NCBI GenBank assembly: GCA_900552755.1
Contig: USAY01000018.1
Span: 1 to 22,075, forward strand
Reading direction: 5' to 3'
Origin: an uncultured Collinsella sp.
GTDB lineage: Bacteria > Actinomycetota > Coriobacteriia > Coriobacteriales > Coriobacteriaceae
DNA: 22,075 nucleotides
Under the pieces are notes generated by a model, which saw only the letters and a list, made by a program, of their open reading frames with translations, was not told the origin of the DNA and searched no databases. Shown piece by piece: positions 1 through 6,439 of the stretch. The position numbers and the translations under genes are program-made. Each line of letters opens with the position of its first letter. Positions within the stretch are counted from its first letter, which is position 1.

Positions 1-308
1 GCGTACTCGTCGTTGGGGTGAATCTGGATCGAAAGGTCGTCCTTGGCGTCCAGAATCTTAATGAGCAGCGGGAACTCCTTGCCCTCGCAATTGCCAAAAA
101 GCTCACGGTGCTCGGCCCACAGCCACGACAGCGTGTGGCCGGCGTACGGTCCCTCAGCAATCTGGCAGTCGCCGTTGGGATGGGCCGAGATAGCCCAGAA
201 CTCACCGATGGGACCTTCGGGAATGTCGTAACCAAATACGGTTTCGAGCTGGCGGCCACCCCAGATCTTCTTGCGGAAGATCGGCGTCAGTTTAATCAAA
301 TCGGACAT
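1..308 (-). CDS. manA: Mannose-6-phosphate isomerase, class I (N-terminal part, truncated by window edge)
   Basis: This enzyme interconverts mannose 6-phosphate and fructose 6-phosphate in the cytoplasm, feeding mannose into glycolysis or supplying mannose-P for sugar nucleotides. Only the first 102 codons are inside the window. The protein begins MSDLIKLTPIFRKKIWGG, the usual opening of short class I (type I PMI, cupin) isomerases. It then shows the conserved EFWAISAHPNG block (residues 36-46) and the metal-binding LSIQIHPND motif (residues 92-100), in which Q95 and H97 are expected zinc ligands. The start at 308 is chosen because GGAGGT (315-320) lies 6 nt upstream. An in-frame ATG at 314 would abut that site. 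The gene lies downstream of, and in the same direction as, the GntR regulator, and may be co-transcribed with it. Identity is confident; the C-terminal part cannot be judged. Confidence 0.93.
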   Translation of the reverse strand, partial: MSDLIKLTPIFRKKIWGGRQLETVFGYDIPEGPIGEFWAISAHPNGDCQIAEGPYAGHTLSWLWAEHRELFGNCEGKEFPLLIKILDAKDDLSIQIHPNDEY

Positions 309-330
309 ATTCATACCTCCATTGTGTTGC

Positions 331-368
331 GCGGGCGCCGCGCAAAGCAGCGCAAAACGAGCGCCCGC
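331..368. repeat. Inverted repeat between gntR and manA
   Basis: A perfect 8-bp inverted repeat, GCGGGCGC (331-338) and GCGCCCGC (361-368), encloses a GC-rich core that can fold further. There is no T tract in either direction, so it is not a clear terminator. On the minus-strand transcript it would lie between the GntR stop and the manA ribosome binding site, and could act as a processing or attenuating hairpin. Confidence 0.5.
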
Positions 369-382
369 ATGACTACAAAAAC

Positions 383-1102
383 CTACGCCAACGTTATATT
401 GTGCAACTCAAAGCGGTCGCCAACGTTGCGCGAGGTCGAATACTCAAAGGCGGCACCGCTGTCCAAAAAGCCAATCTGGGTGAGCTCGAGCAGGGGAGAG
501 CCGGGTTCGGTGTCCAGACGCTCGGCTTCTTCCTCGGTTGCTGCCACTGCGCGAATGGTACGGTGAAAGCTCGAAATCTTCAGGCCACATTGCTCGCGGA
601 TGAAGCGGTAGAGCGATCCGTACAGGTCCTTCTTTTTAAGGCCTGGAATCAACTCGAGGGGCATGTAGGTGTACTCGATAACGACGGGCTTCTCGTCGGC
701 CTGACGCACGCGCACGATGTGATAGGCAAAGTCATCCTCGGCAATTCCCAGCTGGGCTGCGATGTCCGCTGGTGGATTAACAATCGAGAAATCGTAGACC
801 ACCGAGGTCACCTTTTCCCCGCGGTGCTCATACGAAAAGCCCTGGGCACGGTCGTTTTTGCCCTGGAAAAACGCCTGGCCGGGAAGTCCCGCCGTGTCCT
901 TAACGTAGGTACCCGATCCGCGCCGGCTGGTAATAAGACCTTCCTCGGTGATTTGCTCGATAGCTCGTTTGACGGTGATTTTGGAAACGCTATAGAGCTC
1001 ACAGAACTCAACGACGGTGGGAAGCTTGTCGCCCGGTTTAAGAGCGCCATCCTCGATACTTCGACGAATATCTGCAGCTATCGCCTCGTATTTGGGAATC
1101 AT
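383..1102 (-). CDS. GntR family transcriptional regulator, HutC subfamily
   Basis: This is a 239-residue one-component sugar-responsive regulator. Residues 1-70 form a GntR winged helix-turn-helix: IPKYEAIAADIRRSI, then PGDKLPT, then VSKITVKRAIEQITEEGLI and a GSGTYV wing. Residues about 90-235 form the UTRA ligand-binding domain of the HutC subfamily, including VVIEYTYMPLELIPGL and the closing FEYSTSRNVGDRF motif. The frame is open upstream, but ATG 1102 is chosen because AAGGAGG (1107-1113) lies just before it and the HTH begins directly after it. The gene is divergent from the GH1/PTS genes, so control of that operon is likely. The effector is probably a phosphorylated sugar (inference from family). 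Three TTACTTTT boxes in the control region are candidate operators. Confidence 0.92.
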   Translation of the reverse strand: MIPKYEAIAADIRRSIEDGALKPGDKLPTVVEFCELYSVSKITVKRAIEQITEEGLITSRRGSGTYVKDTAGLPGQAFFQGKNDRAQGFSYEHRGEKVTSVVYDFSIVNPPADIAAQLGIAEDDFAYHIVRVRQADEKPVVIEYTYMPLELIPGLKKKDLYGSLYRFIREQCGLKISSFHRTIRAVAATEEEAERLDTEPGSPLLELTQIGFLDSGAAFEYSTSRNVGDRFELHNITLA

Positions 1103-1211
1103 GGAACCTCCTTTCCGACATATATGAATACAAAAAGTAAGTATAACCCTCAACAGGGCATCCATATTACTTTTATCTAAGAAGTTCGAGAAAGAAAAAA
1201 GAAAAAGACGC

Positions 1212-1239
1212 TTTACTTTTAAAATTAGAGCGCTATAGT
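1212..1239 (+). promoter_or_regulatory. Candidate promoter of GH1/PTS operon
   Basis: TTTACT (1212-1217) and TATAGT (1234-1239) are separated by 16 bp, a fair match to a vegetative promoter. The surrounding 1180-1245 stretch is unusually A/T rich for this genome. Transcription from here would give a leader of about 160 nt that includes the large hairpin at 1286-1369. A TTACTTTT box overlaps the -35, which fits repression by the GntR protein. Confidence 0.55.
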
Positions 1240-1285
1240 TTAAGCAACGAACGGAATCCTTCCGCACAACAGGATCGACCGTTTG

Positions 1286-1369
1286 GGGACGGTTTTGTTT
1301 TGGCGGGTTGGATATCGGTATGGCCGGTGCGCGCCCGCGCCGGATAACCTGCCAAAGCAAACCCGTCTC
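1286..1369. repeat. Large imperfect inverted repeat (GGGAC-type element) in the operon leader
   Basis: The left arm (1286-1309) starts GGGACGGTTTTGTTTTGGC. The right arm (1346-1369), read on the minus strand, starts GAGACGGGTTTGCTTTGGC. The 24-bp arms differ at only a few positions, and the 36-nt spacer can extend the stem (CCGGTGCG with CGCGCCGG). A third copy of the same 24-mer occurs on the minus strand at about 5226-5249, with about 21 of 24 positions matching each of these arms. It does not code for protein and lies just before the GH1 ribosome binding site. Confidence 0.7.
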
Positions 1370-1406
1370 CAACCGGAAGCTCTAGAACACGAAAGCGAGG
1401 ACTTTG

Positions 1407-2807
1407 ATGGCACAGTATCAGCTGCCCAACGACTTCTTCTTTGGCGCTGCTATGTCCGGCCCGCAGACTGAGGGTCAGTGGAACCAGGGCGGCAAGCTCG
1501 AGAACCTGTGGGACACCTGGTCCATCCAGGATCTGGGTTCGTTCTACAACCGCGTTGGCTCTTACGCCGGCAATGACTTTATGGCCAAGTACCAGGAAGA
1601 CCTTCGCATTTTGAAGGACTTGGGTCTGGATACCTATCGCACTTCCATCCAGTGGAGCCGTCTGCTCGATGCCGACGGCAACCTCAACGAGGAAGGTGCC
1701 GCGTGGTATCACGAGTTGTTCCGCGCCTCTCGCGAAGCCGGCTTGGAGCCGTTTGTCAACTTGTACCACTTTGACATGCCCACCTACCTCTTTAACCGTG
1801 GCGGCTGGGAGAGCCGTGAGGTTGTCGAGGCTTACGCACATTACGCCGACGTCGCCTTCCACGAGTTTGGCCAGGAGATTAAGTACTGGTTCACCTTTAA
1901 CGAGCCCATCGTCGAGCCCGAGCAGCGCTATCAGGAGGGCGTGTGGTTCCCGCAGCTCCACGACTTCAACCGCGCCCGCACCGTGCAGTATCACATCTCG
2001 CTGGCGCACGCGCTGGCCGTGGCCAACTATCGTCGCGCCTATGACGAGGGCGCTATTCGCGCCGATGCCAAGATCGGCATGATCAACTGCTTTACCCCGG
2101 TCTACACCAAGGAGAACCCCAGCGAGGCGGACCTCGAGGCCGTGCGCATGACCAGCGGCATCAACAACCGCTGGTGGCTCGACCTCATCACCAAGGGCGA
2201 GCTTCCTGCCGACGTGCTCGACAGCCTGGCCGAGGGCGGCGTTAAGCTCCCGTTCCGCGCCGGCGACCAAGAGATCCTTAAGCAGGGTGTTGTCGACTGG
2301 CTCGGCTGCAACTACTACCACCCCACGCGTGTTCAGGCGCCGGCGAGCAAGGTCGACCAGTACGGCCTGCCGCACTTTGCCGACGAGTACGTATGGCCCG
2401 ACGCCGTTATGAACGAGAGCCGCGGCTGGGAGATCTACCCGCAGGGCCTCTACGACTTTGGCATGGACTGCGCTAAGAACTACCCCGATCTTGAGTGGTT
2501 CGTTTCCGAGAACGGCATCGGCATCATGGACGAATACAAGAACCGTGACGCCGAAGGAACCATCCAGGATGACTACCGCGTCGACTTTGTACGTCAGCAC
2601 CTGGAGTGGGTGGCCAAGGCCATCGACGAGGGCGCCAAGTGCCGGGGCTATCACTACTGGGCCGTCATCGATAACTGGTCTTGGGCCAATGCCTTTAAGA
2701 ATCGTTACGGCTTTGTCGAGGTCGATCTCATGGACGGCTACAAGCGCCGCCTTAAGAAGTCGGCGGCCTGGCTCAAACAGGTCGCCACGACCCACGTGGT
2801 TGATTAG
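1407..2807 (+). CDS. Glycoside hydrolase family 1, probable 6-phospho-beta-glucosidase
   Basis: This cytoplasmic retaining beta-glycosidase of 466 residues has the normal GH1 length. The acid/base motif TFNEP has E166, and the nucleophile motif VSENG has E368. Near the C terminus the NWSWANAFKNRYG stretch replaces the FEW glutamate of true beta-glucosidases with serine (S425) and keeps a tyrosine (Y434). These are two of the three phosphate-binding residues known from 6-phospho-beta-galactosidase (S428, K435, Y437). The expected lysine is asparagine here (N432), with K431 next to it. With the PTS genes that follow, the substrate is probably cellobiose 6-phosphate or another beta-glucoside phosphate. 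ATG 1407 is preferred over the TTG directly before it; GCGAGG (1395-1400) serves as ribosome binding site. Confidence 0.92.
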   Translation: MAQYQLPNDFFFGAAMSGPQTEGQWNQGGKLENLWDTWSIQDLGSFYNRVGSYAGNDFMAKYQEDLRILKDLGLDTYRTSIQWSRLLDADGNLNEEGAAWYHELFRASREAGLEPFVNLYHFDMPTYLFNRGGWESREVVEAYAHYADVAFHEFGQEIKYWFTFNEPIVEPEQRYQEGVWFPQLHDFNRARTVQYHISLAHALAVANYRRAYDEGAIRADAKIGMINCFTPVYTKENPSEADLEAVRMTSGINNRWWLDLITKGELPADVLDSLAEGGVKLPFRAGDQEILKQGVVDWLGCNYYHPTRVQAPASKVDQYGLPHFADEYVWPDAVMNESRGWEIYPQGLYDFGMDCAKNYPDLEWFVSENGIGIMDEYKNRDAEGTIQDDYRVDFVRQHLEWVAKAIDEGAKCRGYHYWAVIDNWSWANAFKNRYGFVEVDLMDGYKRRLKKSAAWLKQVATTHVVD

Positions 2808-2927
2808 CGACCGGGCGAACGCCCAGACCGCGCGCCGCCGCGCGCAACACATGGCACATCTGGTGGCAGAGGGCGACAGACCACCGTGCGCATAGGAAAA
2901 GGCCGGATTTGAAAGTTAGGAGCAATC

Positions 2928-4271
2928 ATGGCCAGTGACAACGGAAAGAGCTTCCTCGACAAGTTTGCCGAGGTCTCTGCGAAGGTGGGAAACCAGGTTC
3001 ACCTGCGTTCCCTGCGTGACGCCTTCGCGACCATCACGCCGCTCTATATCCTTGCGGGTATCGCGGTTCTTATTAACAACGTCGTGTTCCCTCTGTTCCC
3101 GCTCGATGCGGCGGGCCTTGCCAACCTTCAGACGTGGGGCTCGGCAATTACGCTGGGCACCCTCAACGTCTCTGCCATTATCTTGGCCGGATTGATTGGC
3201 TACAGCCTCGCCAAGAACAAGCGTTTCGATAACCCGCTCGCTTGCGTGGTCGTCGCCATCTCTGCCTTCGTCATCATGATGCCGCAGCAGATCACCGCCT
3301 CGCTTGCCGCCACGAGCCCACTGCTCACCGACAAGATCACCTCCGCCGAGGTCACGGGCGCCCTTTCGACTGCCAACACCGGCACCAACGGTCTGTTCTC
3401 GGCTATTATCATCGCCCTGCTTTCCGTCTCGCTCTTCATCAAGATTTCTGGCGTCGAGAAGCTCAAGGTTAAGCTGGGCGAGGGCGTGCCTCCCGCGGTC
3501 TCCAACTCCTTCAACGTCATGATTCCGATGCTGCTTAACCTCGCAATCTTCGCTCTTGCCGCAGCCCTGCTCGCCGTGTGCGCCGGCACCGATCTGTGCA
3601 CCATCATCTCCACGTGCATCTCCAACCCGCTCAAGAGCATCATGAACGCCGGTCCGTGGGCTGTTATCCTCATCTACACCCTTGCTAACCTGCTGTTCTG
3701 CGTCGGTATTCACCAGTCCACCATCTCTGGCGCTACCGTCGAGCCGATCCTGACCATGCTCATCGTCGACAACATGGCTACCTTTGCCGCCGGTGGCACC
3801 ATCCAGCCCGATCACTACATGAACATGCAGATCGTTAACAGCTTCGCCCTCATCGGCGGCTCGGGCTGCACCCTCATGCTCCTGCTCGACACGCTCCTGT
3901 TCTCCAAGAACAAGGCTTCCGAGACCGTTTCTAAGATGGCTATCCTGCCTGGTCTGTTCAACATCAACGAGCCGGTTATCTACGGCTACCCCATCGTGTA
4001 CAACCTGCCGCTCATGATTCCGTTTGTCCTCCTCCCCGATCTGTTCATCGGCATCACCTATGGCCTTACCTGCGCAGGCATCATCAGCCCCTGCATCGCT
4101 CAGGTGCCCTGGACCATGCCTCCCGTCATCAATGCCCTGCTCGCTACGGGCTTTGACTGGCGCGCCGGCGTGTGGCAGGCTCTCGAGATTGTCATTGGCA
4201 TGGCCGTCTACCTGCCCTTTATGAAGATTTCCGAGAAGGCAATCGCCAAGCAGGAGGCTCTCGCCGAGTAG
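2928..4271 (+). CDS. celB: PTS lactose/cellobiose-family EIIC permease
   Basis: This 447-residue membrane permease of the phosphotransferase system imports a beta-glucoside disaccharide, which is phosphorylated by the EIIB encoded downstream. It has about ten hydrophobic segments and family hallmarks: GEGVPPAVSNSF (184-195), the GIH motif with H262, and NINEPVIYGYPIVYN (345-359) with E348, which are substrate-contact elements in ChbC-type transporters. A TMPPV motif (397-401) follows near the C terminus. A short cytoplasmic start (FLDKFAEVSAKVGNQVHLRSLRDAF) is also typical. The length matches the family (about 430-450). AGGAG at 2918-2922 places the start at 2928. It follows the GH1 gene by 120 nt with no clear terminator, so they are probably one operon. 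Cellobiose is the best guess; lactose or chitobiose cannot be excluded. Confidence 0.93.
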   Translation: MASDNGKSFLDKFAEVSAKVGNQVHLRSLRDAFATITPLYILAGIAVLINNVVFPLFPLDAAGLANLQTWGSAITLGTLNVSAIILAGLIGYSLAKNKRFDNPLACVVVAISAFVIMMPQQITASLAATSPLLTDKITSAEVTGALSTANTGTNGLFSAIIIALLSVSLFIKISGVEKLKVKLGEGVPPAVSNSFNVMIPMLLNLAIFALAAALLAVCAGTDLCTIISTCISNPLKSIMNAGPWAVILIYTLANLLFCVGIHQSTISGATVEPILTMLIVDNMATFAAGGTIQPDHYMNMQIVNSFALIGGSGCTLMLLLDTLLFSKNKASETVSKMAILPGLFNINEPVIYGYPIVYNLPLMIPFVLLPDLFIGITYGLTCAGIISPCIAQVPWTMPPVINALLATGFDWRAGVWQALEIVIGMAVYLPFMKISEKAIAKQEALAE

Positions 4272-4300
4272 AACGCCTAACGTTCGTCCCTTTCACCTTT

Positions 4301-4331
4301 GCGGGCGCCGGTACGCGGTGCCGGTGCCCGC
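4301..4331. repeat. Strong hairpin between EIIC and EIIB genes
   Basis: An 11-bp stem, GCGGGCGCCGG (4301-4311) with CCGGTGCCCGC (4321-4331), contains one wobble pair and has a 9-nt loop. There is no T tract, so it is not a classical terminator. A smaller perfect hairpin, GAACG/CGTTC, overlaps the EIIC stop codon (4271-4285). Together they may protect or define the 3' end of the upstream mRNA segment. Confidence 0.5.
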
Positions 4332-4401
4332 GGCTCTCTCCCTTGTGTAAAGATGCAGGGGGGCGGGCACAATAGCCGCAAGGAATAAAACCAGTTGTCG
4401 T

Positions 4402-4416
4402 CTGCGCGCCGCGCAG
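4402..4416. repeat. Perfect short palindrome just upstream of EIIB ribosome binding site
   Basis: CTGCGC (4402-4407) and GCGCAG (4411-4416) flank a 3-nt GCC. The AAGGAGG ribosome binding site of the EIIB gene starts 5 nt later (4421). It could be a small stabilising hairpin or a protein-binding site. No function is known. Confidence 0.4.
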
Positions 4417-4432
4417 TTATAAGGAGGAAACC

Positions 4433-4735
4433 ATGAAGAAGATCATGCTCTGCTGCAATGCCGGTATGTCCACGAGCCTGCTGGTCCAGAAGATGCAGGC
4501 CGAGGTTGCAAACCGTGGTCTGGATATTGAGGTCGAGGCTCGTCCCATGAACGAGGCCCACGATCACCTGGACGAGTGCGACATGTTGCTGCTTGGCCCG
4601 CAGATCGGCTACACCAAGGGCGACTTTGAGAAGGAGGCCGCCGGTCGTTTTCCGGTCGAGGTCATCAACATGGTCGACTACGGCCGCATGAACGCTGTCG
4701 GCATCATCGACCACTGCGTCAGCGTGATGGGCTAG
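4433..4735 (+). CDS. celA: PTS lactose/cellobiose-family EIIB
   Basis: This 100-residue cytoplasmic phosphocarrier passes phosphate from EIIA to the incoming sugar at EIIC. The opening MKKIMLCCNAGMSTSLLVQKM is the classic P-loop-like site of this EIIB family. The phosphorylated cysteine is C8 (the one before NAGMS); C7 is an extra neighbour. The LLLGPQIGY motif (54-62) is the second family hallmark. Its full length equals the family norm. AAGGAGG (4421-4427) lies 5 nt before the ATG. The EIIA gene follows immediately. Confidence 0.95.
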   Translation: MKKIMLCCNAGMSTSLLVQKMQAEVANRGLDIEVEARPMNEAHDHLDECDMLLLGPQIGYTKGDFEKEAAGRFPVEVINMVDYGRMNAVGIIDHCVSVMG

Positions 4736-4744
4736 GTGCTCTGT

Positions 4745-5077
4745 ATGGAGGATATGAACGAACTGCAGATGACCTGCTTCGAGATCATCAGCTACGTCGG
4801 TACCGCCAAGAGCATGTACATCAATGCCGCGCAAAAGGCCAAGGAGGGCGATTTTGACGCCGCCGAGGAGCTTATCAAGCAGGGCGACGAGGCCTATAAC
4901 GGTGGCCACGATGTTCACATGGGGCTTCTGAAGAAGGAGGCCAACGGCGAGCGTAACGGCGAGGCCCCGTTGATTCTGCTGCATGCCGAGGACCAGATGG
5001 CCGGCACCGAGACCATGCGCGTCATGGCGACGGAGCTCATCGAGATCCACAAGCAGCTGCAGGCACTTAAGGCCTAG
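4745..5077 (+). CDS. celC: PTS lactose/cellobiose-family EIIA
   Basis: This 110-residue all-helical cytoplasmic protein accepts phosphate from HPr and donates it to EIIB. Family features are AKSMYINAAQKAKEGDFDAAEELI (21-44) and LILLHAEDQM (76-85). The phosphorylated histidine is H80. The second histidine of the usual HAQDH motif is glutamine here. The metal-coordinating aspartate (D83) is kept. The start is uncertain: GTG 4736, ATG 4745 and ATG 4754 are in frame. ATG 4754 has GGAGG only 2 nt upstream, GTG 4736 has no site, and 4745 keeps a short GGTG-type spacing, so 4745 is used. It is the last gene of the operon, before a terminator. Confidence 0.88.
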   Translation: MEDMNELQMTCFEIISYVGTAKSMYINAAQKAKEGDFDAAEELIKQGDEAYNGGHDVHMGLLKKEANGERNGEAPLILLHAEDQMAGTETMRVMATELIEIHKQLQALKA

Positions 5078-5078
5078 T

Positions 5079-5110
5079 CGGCGTTATCGCCGCGAAGGAC
5101 CGTGCGGTCC
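5079..5110. repeat. Two small hairpins after EIIA stop
   Basis: CGGCG TTAT CGCCG (5079-5092) is followed by GGACCG TG CGGTCC (5097-5110). Neither has a T tract. They precede the stronger terminator hairpin and may help stabilise the 3' end of the operon transcript. Confidence 0.4.
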
Positions 5111-5135
5111 AACAGACAACATAGTCCCTTTGACG

Positions 5136-5173
5136 GGCACCGGGAGTCTCCGCCTCCCGGCGCCTTTATTTTT
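5136..5173 (+). terminator. Rho-independent terminator of the beta-glucoside PTS operon
   Basis: The stem GGCACCGGGAG (5136-5146) pairs with CTCCCGGCGCC (5154-5164), with one mismatch and a 7-nt loop. It is followed by TTTATTTTT (5165-5173). It lies about 60 nt after the EIIA stop codon. Confidence 0.85.
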
Positions 5174-5223
5174 GGGGATGGTCTTGCGCGGCCTGTTGAG
5201 CGGCCATTTGCGTTTTCCCAGAT

Positions 5224-5264
5224 AAAACCTGCCAAAACAAACCTGTCCCTTTTTGGTAGGTTTT
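5224..5264. repeat. GGGAC-type hairpin element upstream of the ROK kinase
   Basis: AAAACCTGCCAAAA (5224-5237) pairs with TTTTGGTAGGTTTT (5251-5264) through one wobble pair. On the minus strand, the loop and right arm read GGGACAGGTTTGTTTTGGC. This matches both arms of the 1286-1369 element. The A/T-rich ends could also give weak bidirectional termination. Confidence 0.65.
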
Positions 5265-5278
5265 TGCCTTGGGAGCGG

Positions 5279-5284
5279 TACCAT
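5279..5284 (+). promoter_or_regulatory. Candidate -10 element of the ROK kinase gene
   Basis: GCGGTACCATA includes TACCAT at 5279-5284, 34 nt before the start codon. It resembles the GGGGTATCAT pattern seen before other transcription units in this window. No good -35 is visible. Confidence 0.4.
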
Positions 5285-5318
5285 ACAGGCAATGTTTAAA
5301 CGAGAAAGGTGGGCTCCC

Positions 5319-6272
5319 ATGGAACCTAAGCAGTACTACATCGGCATTGACGTCGGCGGCACTTCGGTTAAGGAGGGTCTGTTCGACGAGGGCGGCAACC
5401 TGCTGGCCAAGGCCAGCGTGCCTACGCCTCCCATCGTTGACGCTGCGGGCTTTGCCGCGGTGACCGAGGCTATCGACCAGGTGGTCGCCAAGGCCCAGAT
5501 TCCGCGCGCCTTTGTGGCGGGCATTGGCCTGGCCGTTCCGTGCCCCATTCCGGCGTCGGGCGATGCCAAGGTTAAGGCCAACATTGCCATTAACCTGCCC
5601 GAGCTGAGAATCGCCATTCAGCAGCACTGCCCCGACGCGGTCGTTAAGTATGAGAACGATGCCAACGCCGCCGCCATGGGCGAGGTTTGGCTCGGCTCTG
5701 CCAAGGGCGTGCAGAACGTGGTGATGGTCACCATTGGTACCGGCGTGGGTGGCGGCGTTATCGTTAACGGCGACGTGGTATCGGGCGTTGTGGGTGCTGG
5801 CGGCGAGATTGGCCACATGTGCCTGAACCCGGCCGAGGAGCGCACCTGCGGCTGCGGCGGCCATGGCCACTTGGAGCAGTATTCCAGCGCCACCGGTGTG
5901 GTGAGCAACTACCTTGCCGAGTGCAAGAAGGCGGGCGTCGAGCCCATCGAGCTCACCGGCCCCTCAGATTCCAAGGACGTGTTCCAGGCCTGCCGCGAGG
6001 GCGACAAGCTCGCGCTGGCTGCGGCCGATACCATGGCCGACTACCTCGGCCGCGCCCTGGCGCTTATTGCCAACGTGGTCGACCCCGAGATGTTCCTGAT
6101 CGGCGGCGGTGCGTCTGCCTCGGCCGATGTCTACCTCGACGCCGTTCGCGAGCACTTCCAGCGCTACGCGCTTTCCGCCTCGCGCGAGACGCCCATCAAG
6201 GTCGCTTCGCTCGGCAACGACGCCGGCATCATCGGTGCCGCCTACGTAGCCCTGCGCGCTGCCGGCAAATAG
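5319..6272 (+). CDS. ROK family sugar kinase (glucokinase-like)
   Basis: This 317-residue cytoplasmic kinase probably phosphorylates glucose or a related hexose with ATP. The N terminus has the phosphate-binding DVGGTSVK motif (11-18). The catalytic aspartate lies in YENDANAAAMGE (D114). IGTGVGGGVI (139-148) is the second nucleotide-binding segment. The ROK zinc site is H166 (GGEIGHM) plus C177 and C179 in CGCGGHGHLE; the usual third cysteine of CxCGxxGCxE is H184. The length is normal for ROK glucokinases. An upstream extension of the open frame is rejected because AAAGGTG (5305-5311) fits ATG 5319. It stands alone between two non-coding elements. Next to a phospho-beta-glucosidase operon it could capture the free glucose that the hydrolysis releases (inference). 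ROK kinases for N-acetylglucosamine or N-acetylmannosamine remain possible. Confidence 0.88.
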   Translation: MEPKQYYIGIDVGGTSVKEGLFDEGGNLLAKASVPTPPIVDAAGFAAVTEAIDQVVAKAQIPRAFVAGIGLAVPCPIPASGDAKVKANIAINLPELRIAIQQHCPDAVVKYENDANAAAMGEVWLGSAKGVQNVVMVTIGTGVGGGVIVNGDVVSGVVGAGGEIGHMCLNPAEERTCGCGGHGHLEQYSSATGVVSNYLAECKKAGVEPIELTGPSDSKDVFQACREGDKLALAAADTMADYLGRALALIANVVDPEMFLIGGGASASADVYLDAVREHFQRYALSASRETPIKVASLGNDAGIIGAAYVALRAAGK

Positions 6273-6273
6273 C

Positions 6274-6304
6274 TGGTGCAAGGGGGCCAGGTTACTTTGC
6301 ACCA
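6274..6304. repeat. GGTGCAA palindromic element after the ROK kinase
   Basis: TGGTGCAA (6274-6281) and TTGCACCA (6297-6304) form a perfect 8-bp stem around a 15-nt loop containing GGGCCAGGTT. Just downstream, 6308-6324 (TGGTGTAAAAGGGACAG) is a degenerate direct repeat of the left half, matching about 13 of 17 positions. The element starts 2 nt after the stop codon, so it may form the 3' end of the ROK mRNA. Confidence 0.6.
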
Positions 6305-6352
6305 ACATGGTGTAAAAGGGACAGCCTTGGCCTCCGTGCCTACCTCCAAAAT

Positions 6353-6401
6353 ATGCCGTGGCCCTTCCGTCTGCGAAGGCTCGGCATCGGCGTGCTACCA
6401 T
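6353..6401 (+). promoter_or_regulatory. Hairpin and candidate -10 element upstream of ppaC
   Basis: ATGCCG (6353-6358) and CGGCAT (6382-6387) enclose a second stem, CCTTC (6363-6367) with GAAGG (6375-6379). Nine nt later comes the candidate -10 TACCAT (6396-6401) in GTGCTACCATAGC, 39 nt before the ppaC start. No clear -35 is visible. Confidence 0.4.
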
Positions 6402-6439
6402 AGCTACGTCCAAGTACACATATCAAGTGGAGGAAACCC

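Larger units (their letters stand above)
1103..1406. promoter_or_regulatory. Divergent control region between gntR and the beta-glucoside operon
   Basis: This 304-bp gap holds no gene. It contains three copies of the octamer TTACTTTT: inverted at 1133-1140 (AAAAGTAA), direct at 1167-1174 and direct at 1213-1220. The first pair forms an inverted repeat. The third overlaps the candidate -35 of the plus-strand promoter. Downstream of that promoter, from 1286 to 1369, lies a large imperfect hairpin (listed separately). A possible -10 for gntR on the minus strand is TTATAC (complement of 1141-1146), adjacent to the first octamer; this one is weak. Confidence 0.6.

Noticed and set aside
18..566. 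Plus-strand 182-codon frame across manA and gntR
   Set aside because: It is antisense to the manA start, which shows conserved PMI motifs, and crosses the intergenic hairpin.
401..1180. Plus-strand 259-codon open frame opposite the GntR regulator
   Set aside because: It is antisense to a clear GntR/HutC protein, has no ribosome binding site and no recognisable motif.
1233..2852. Long minus-strand open frame (539 codons) opposite the GH1 gene
   Set aside because: It is a shadow of the GH1 gene caused by GC-rich third positions; the plus-strand frame has full GH1 catalytic motifs.
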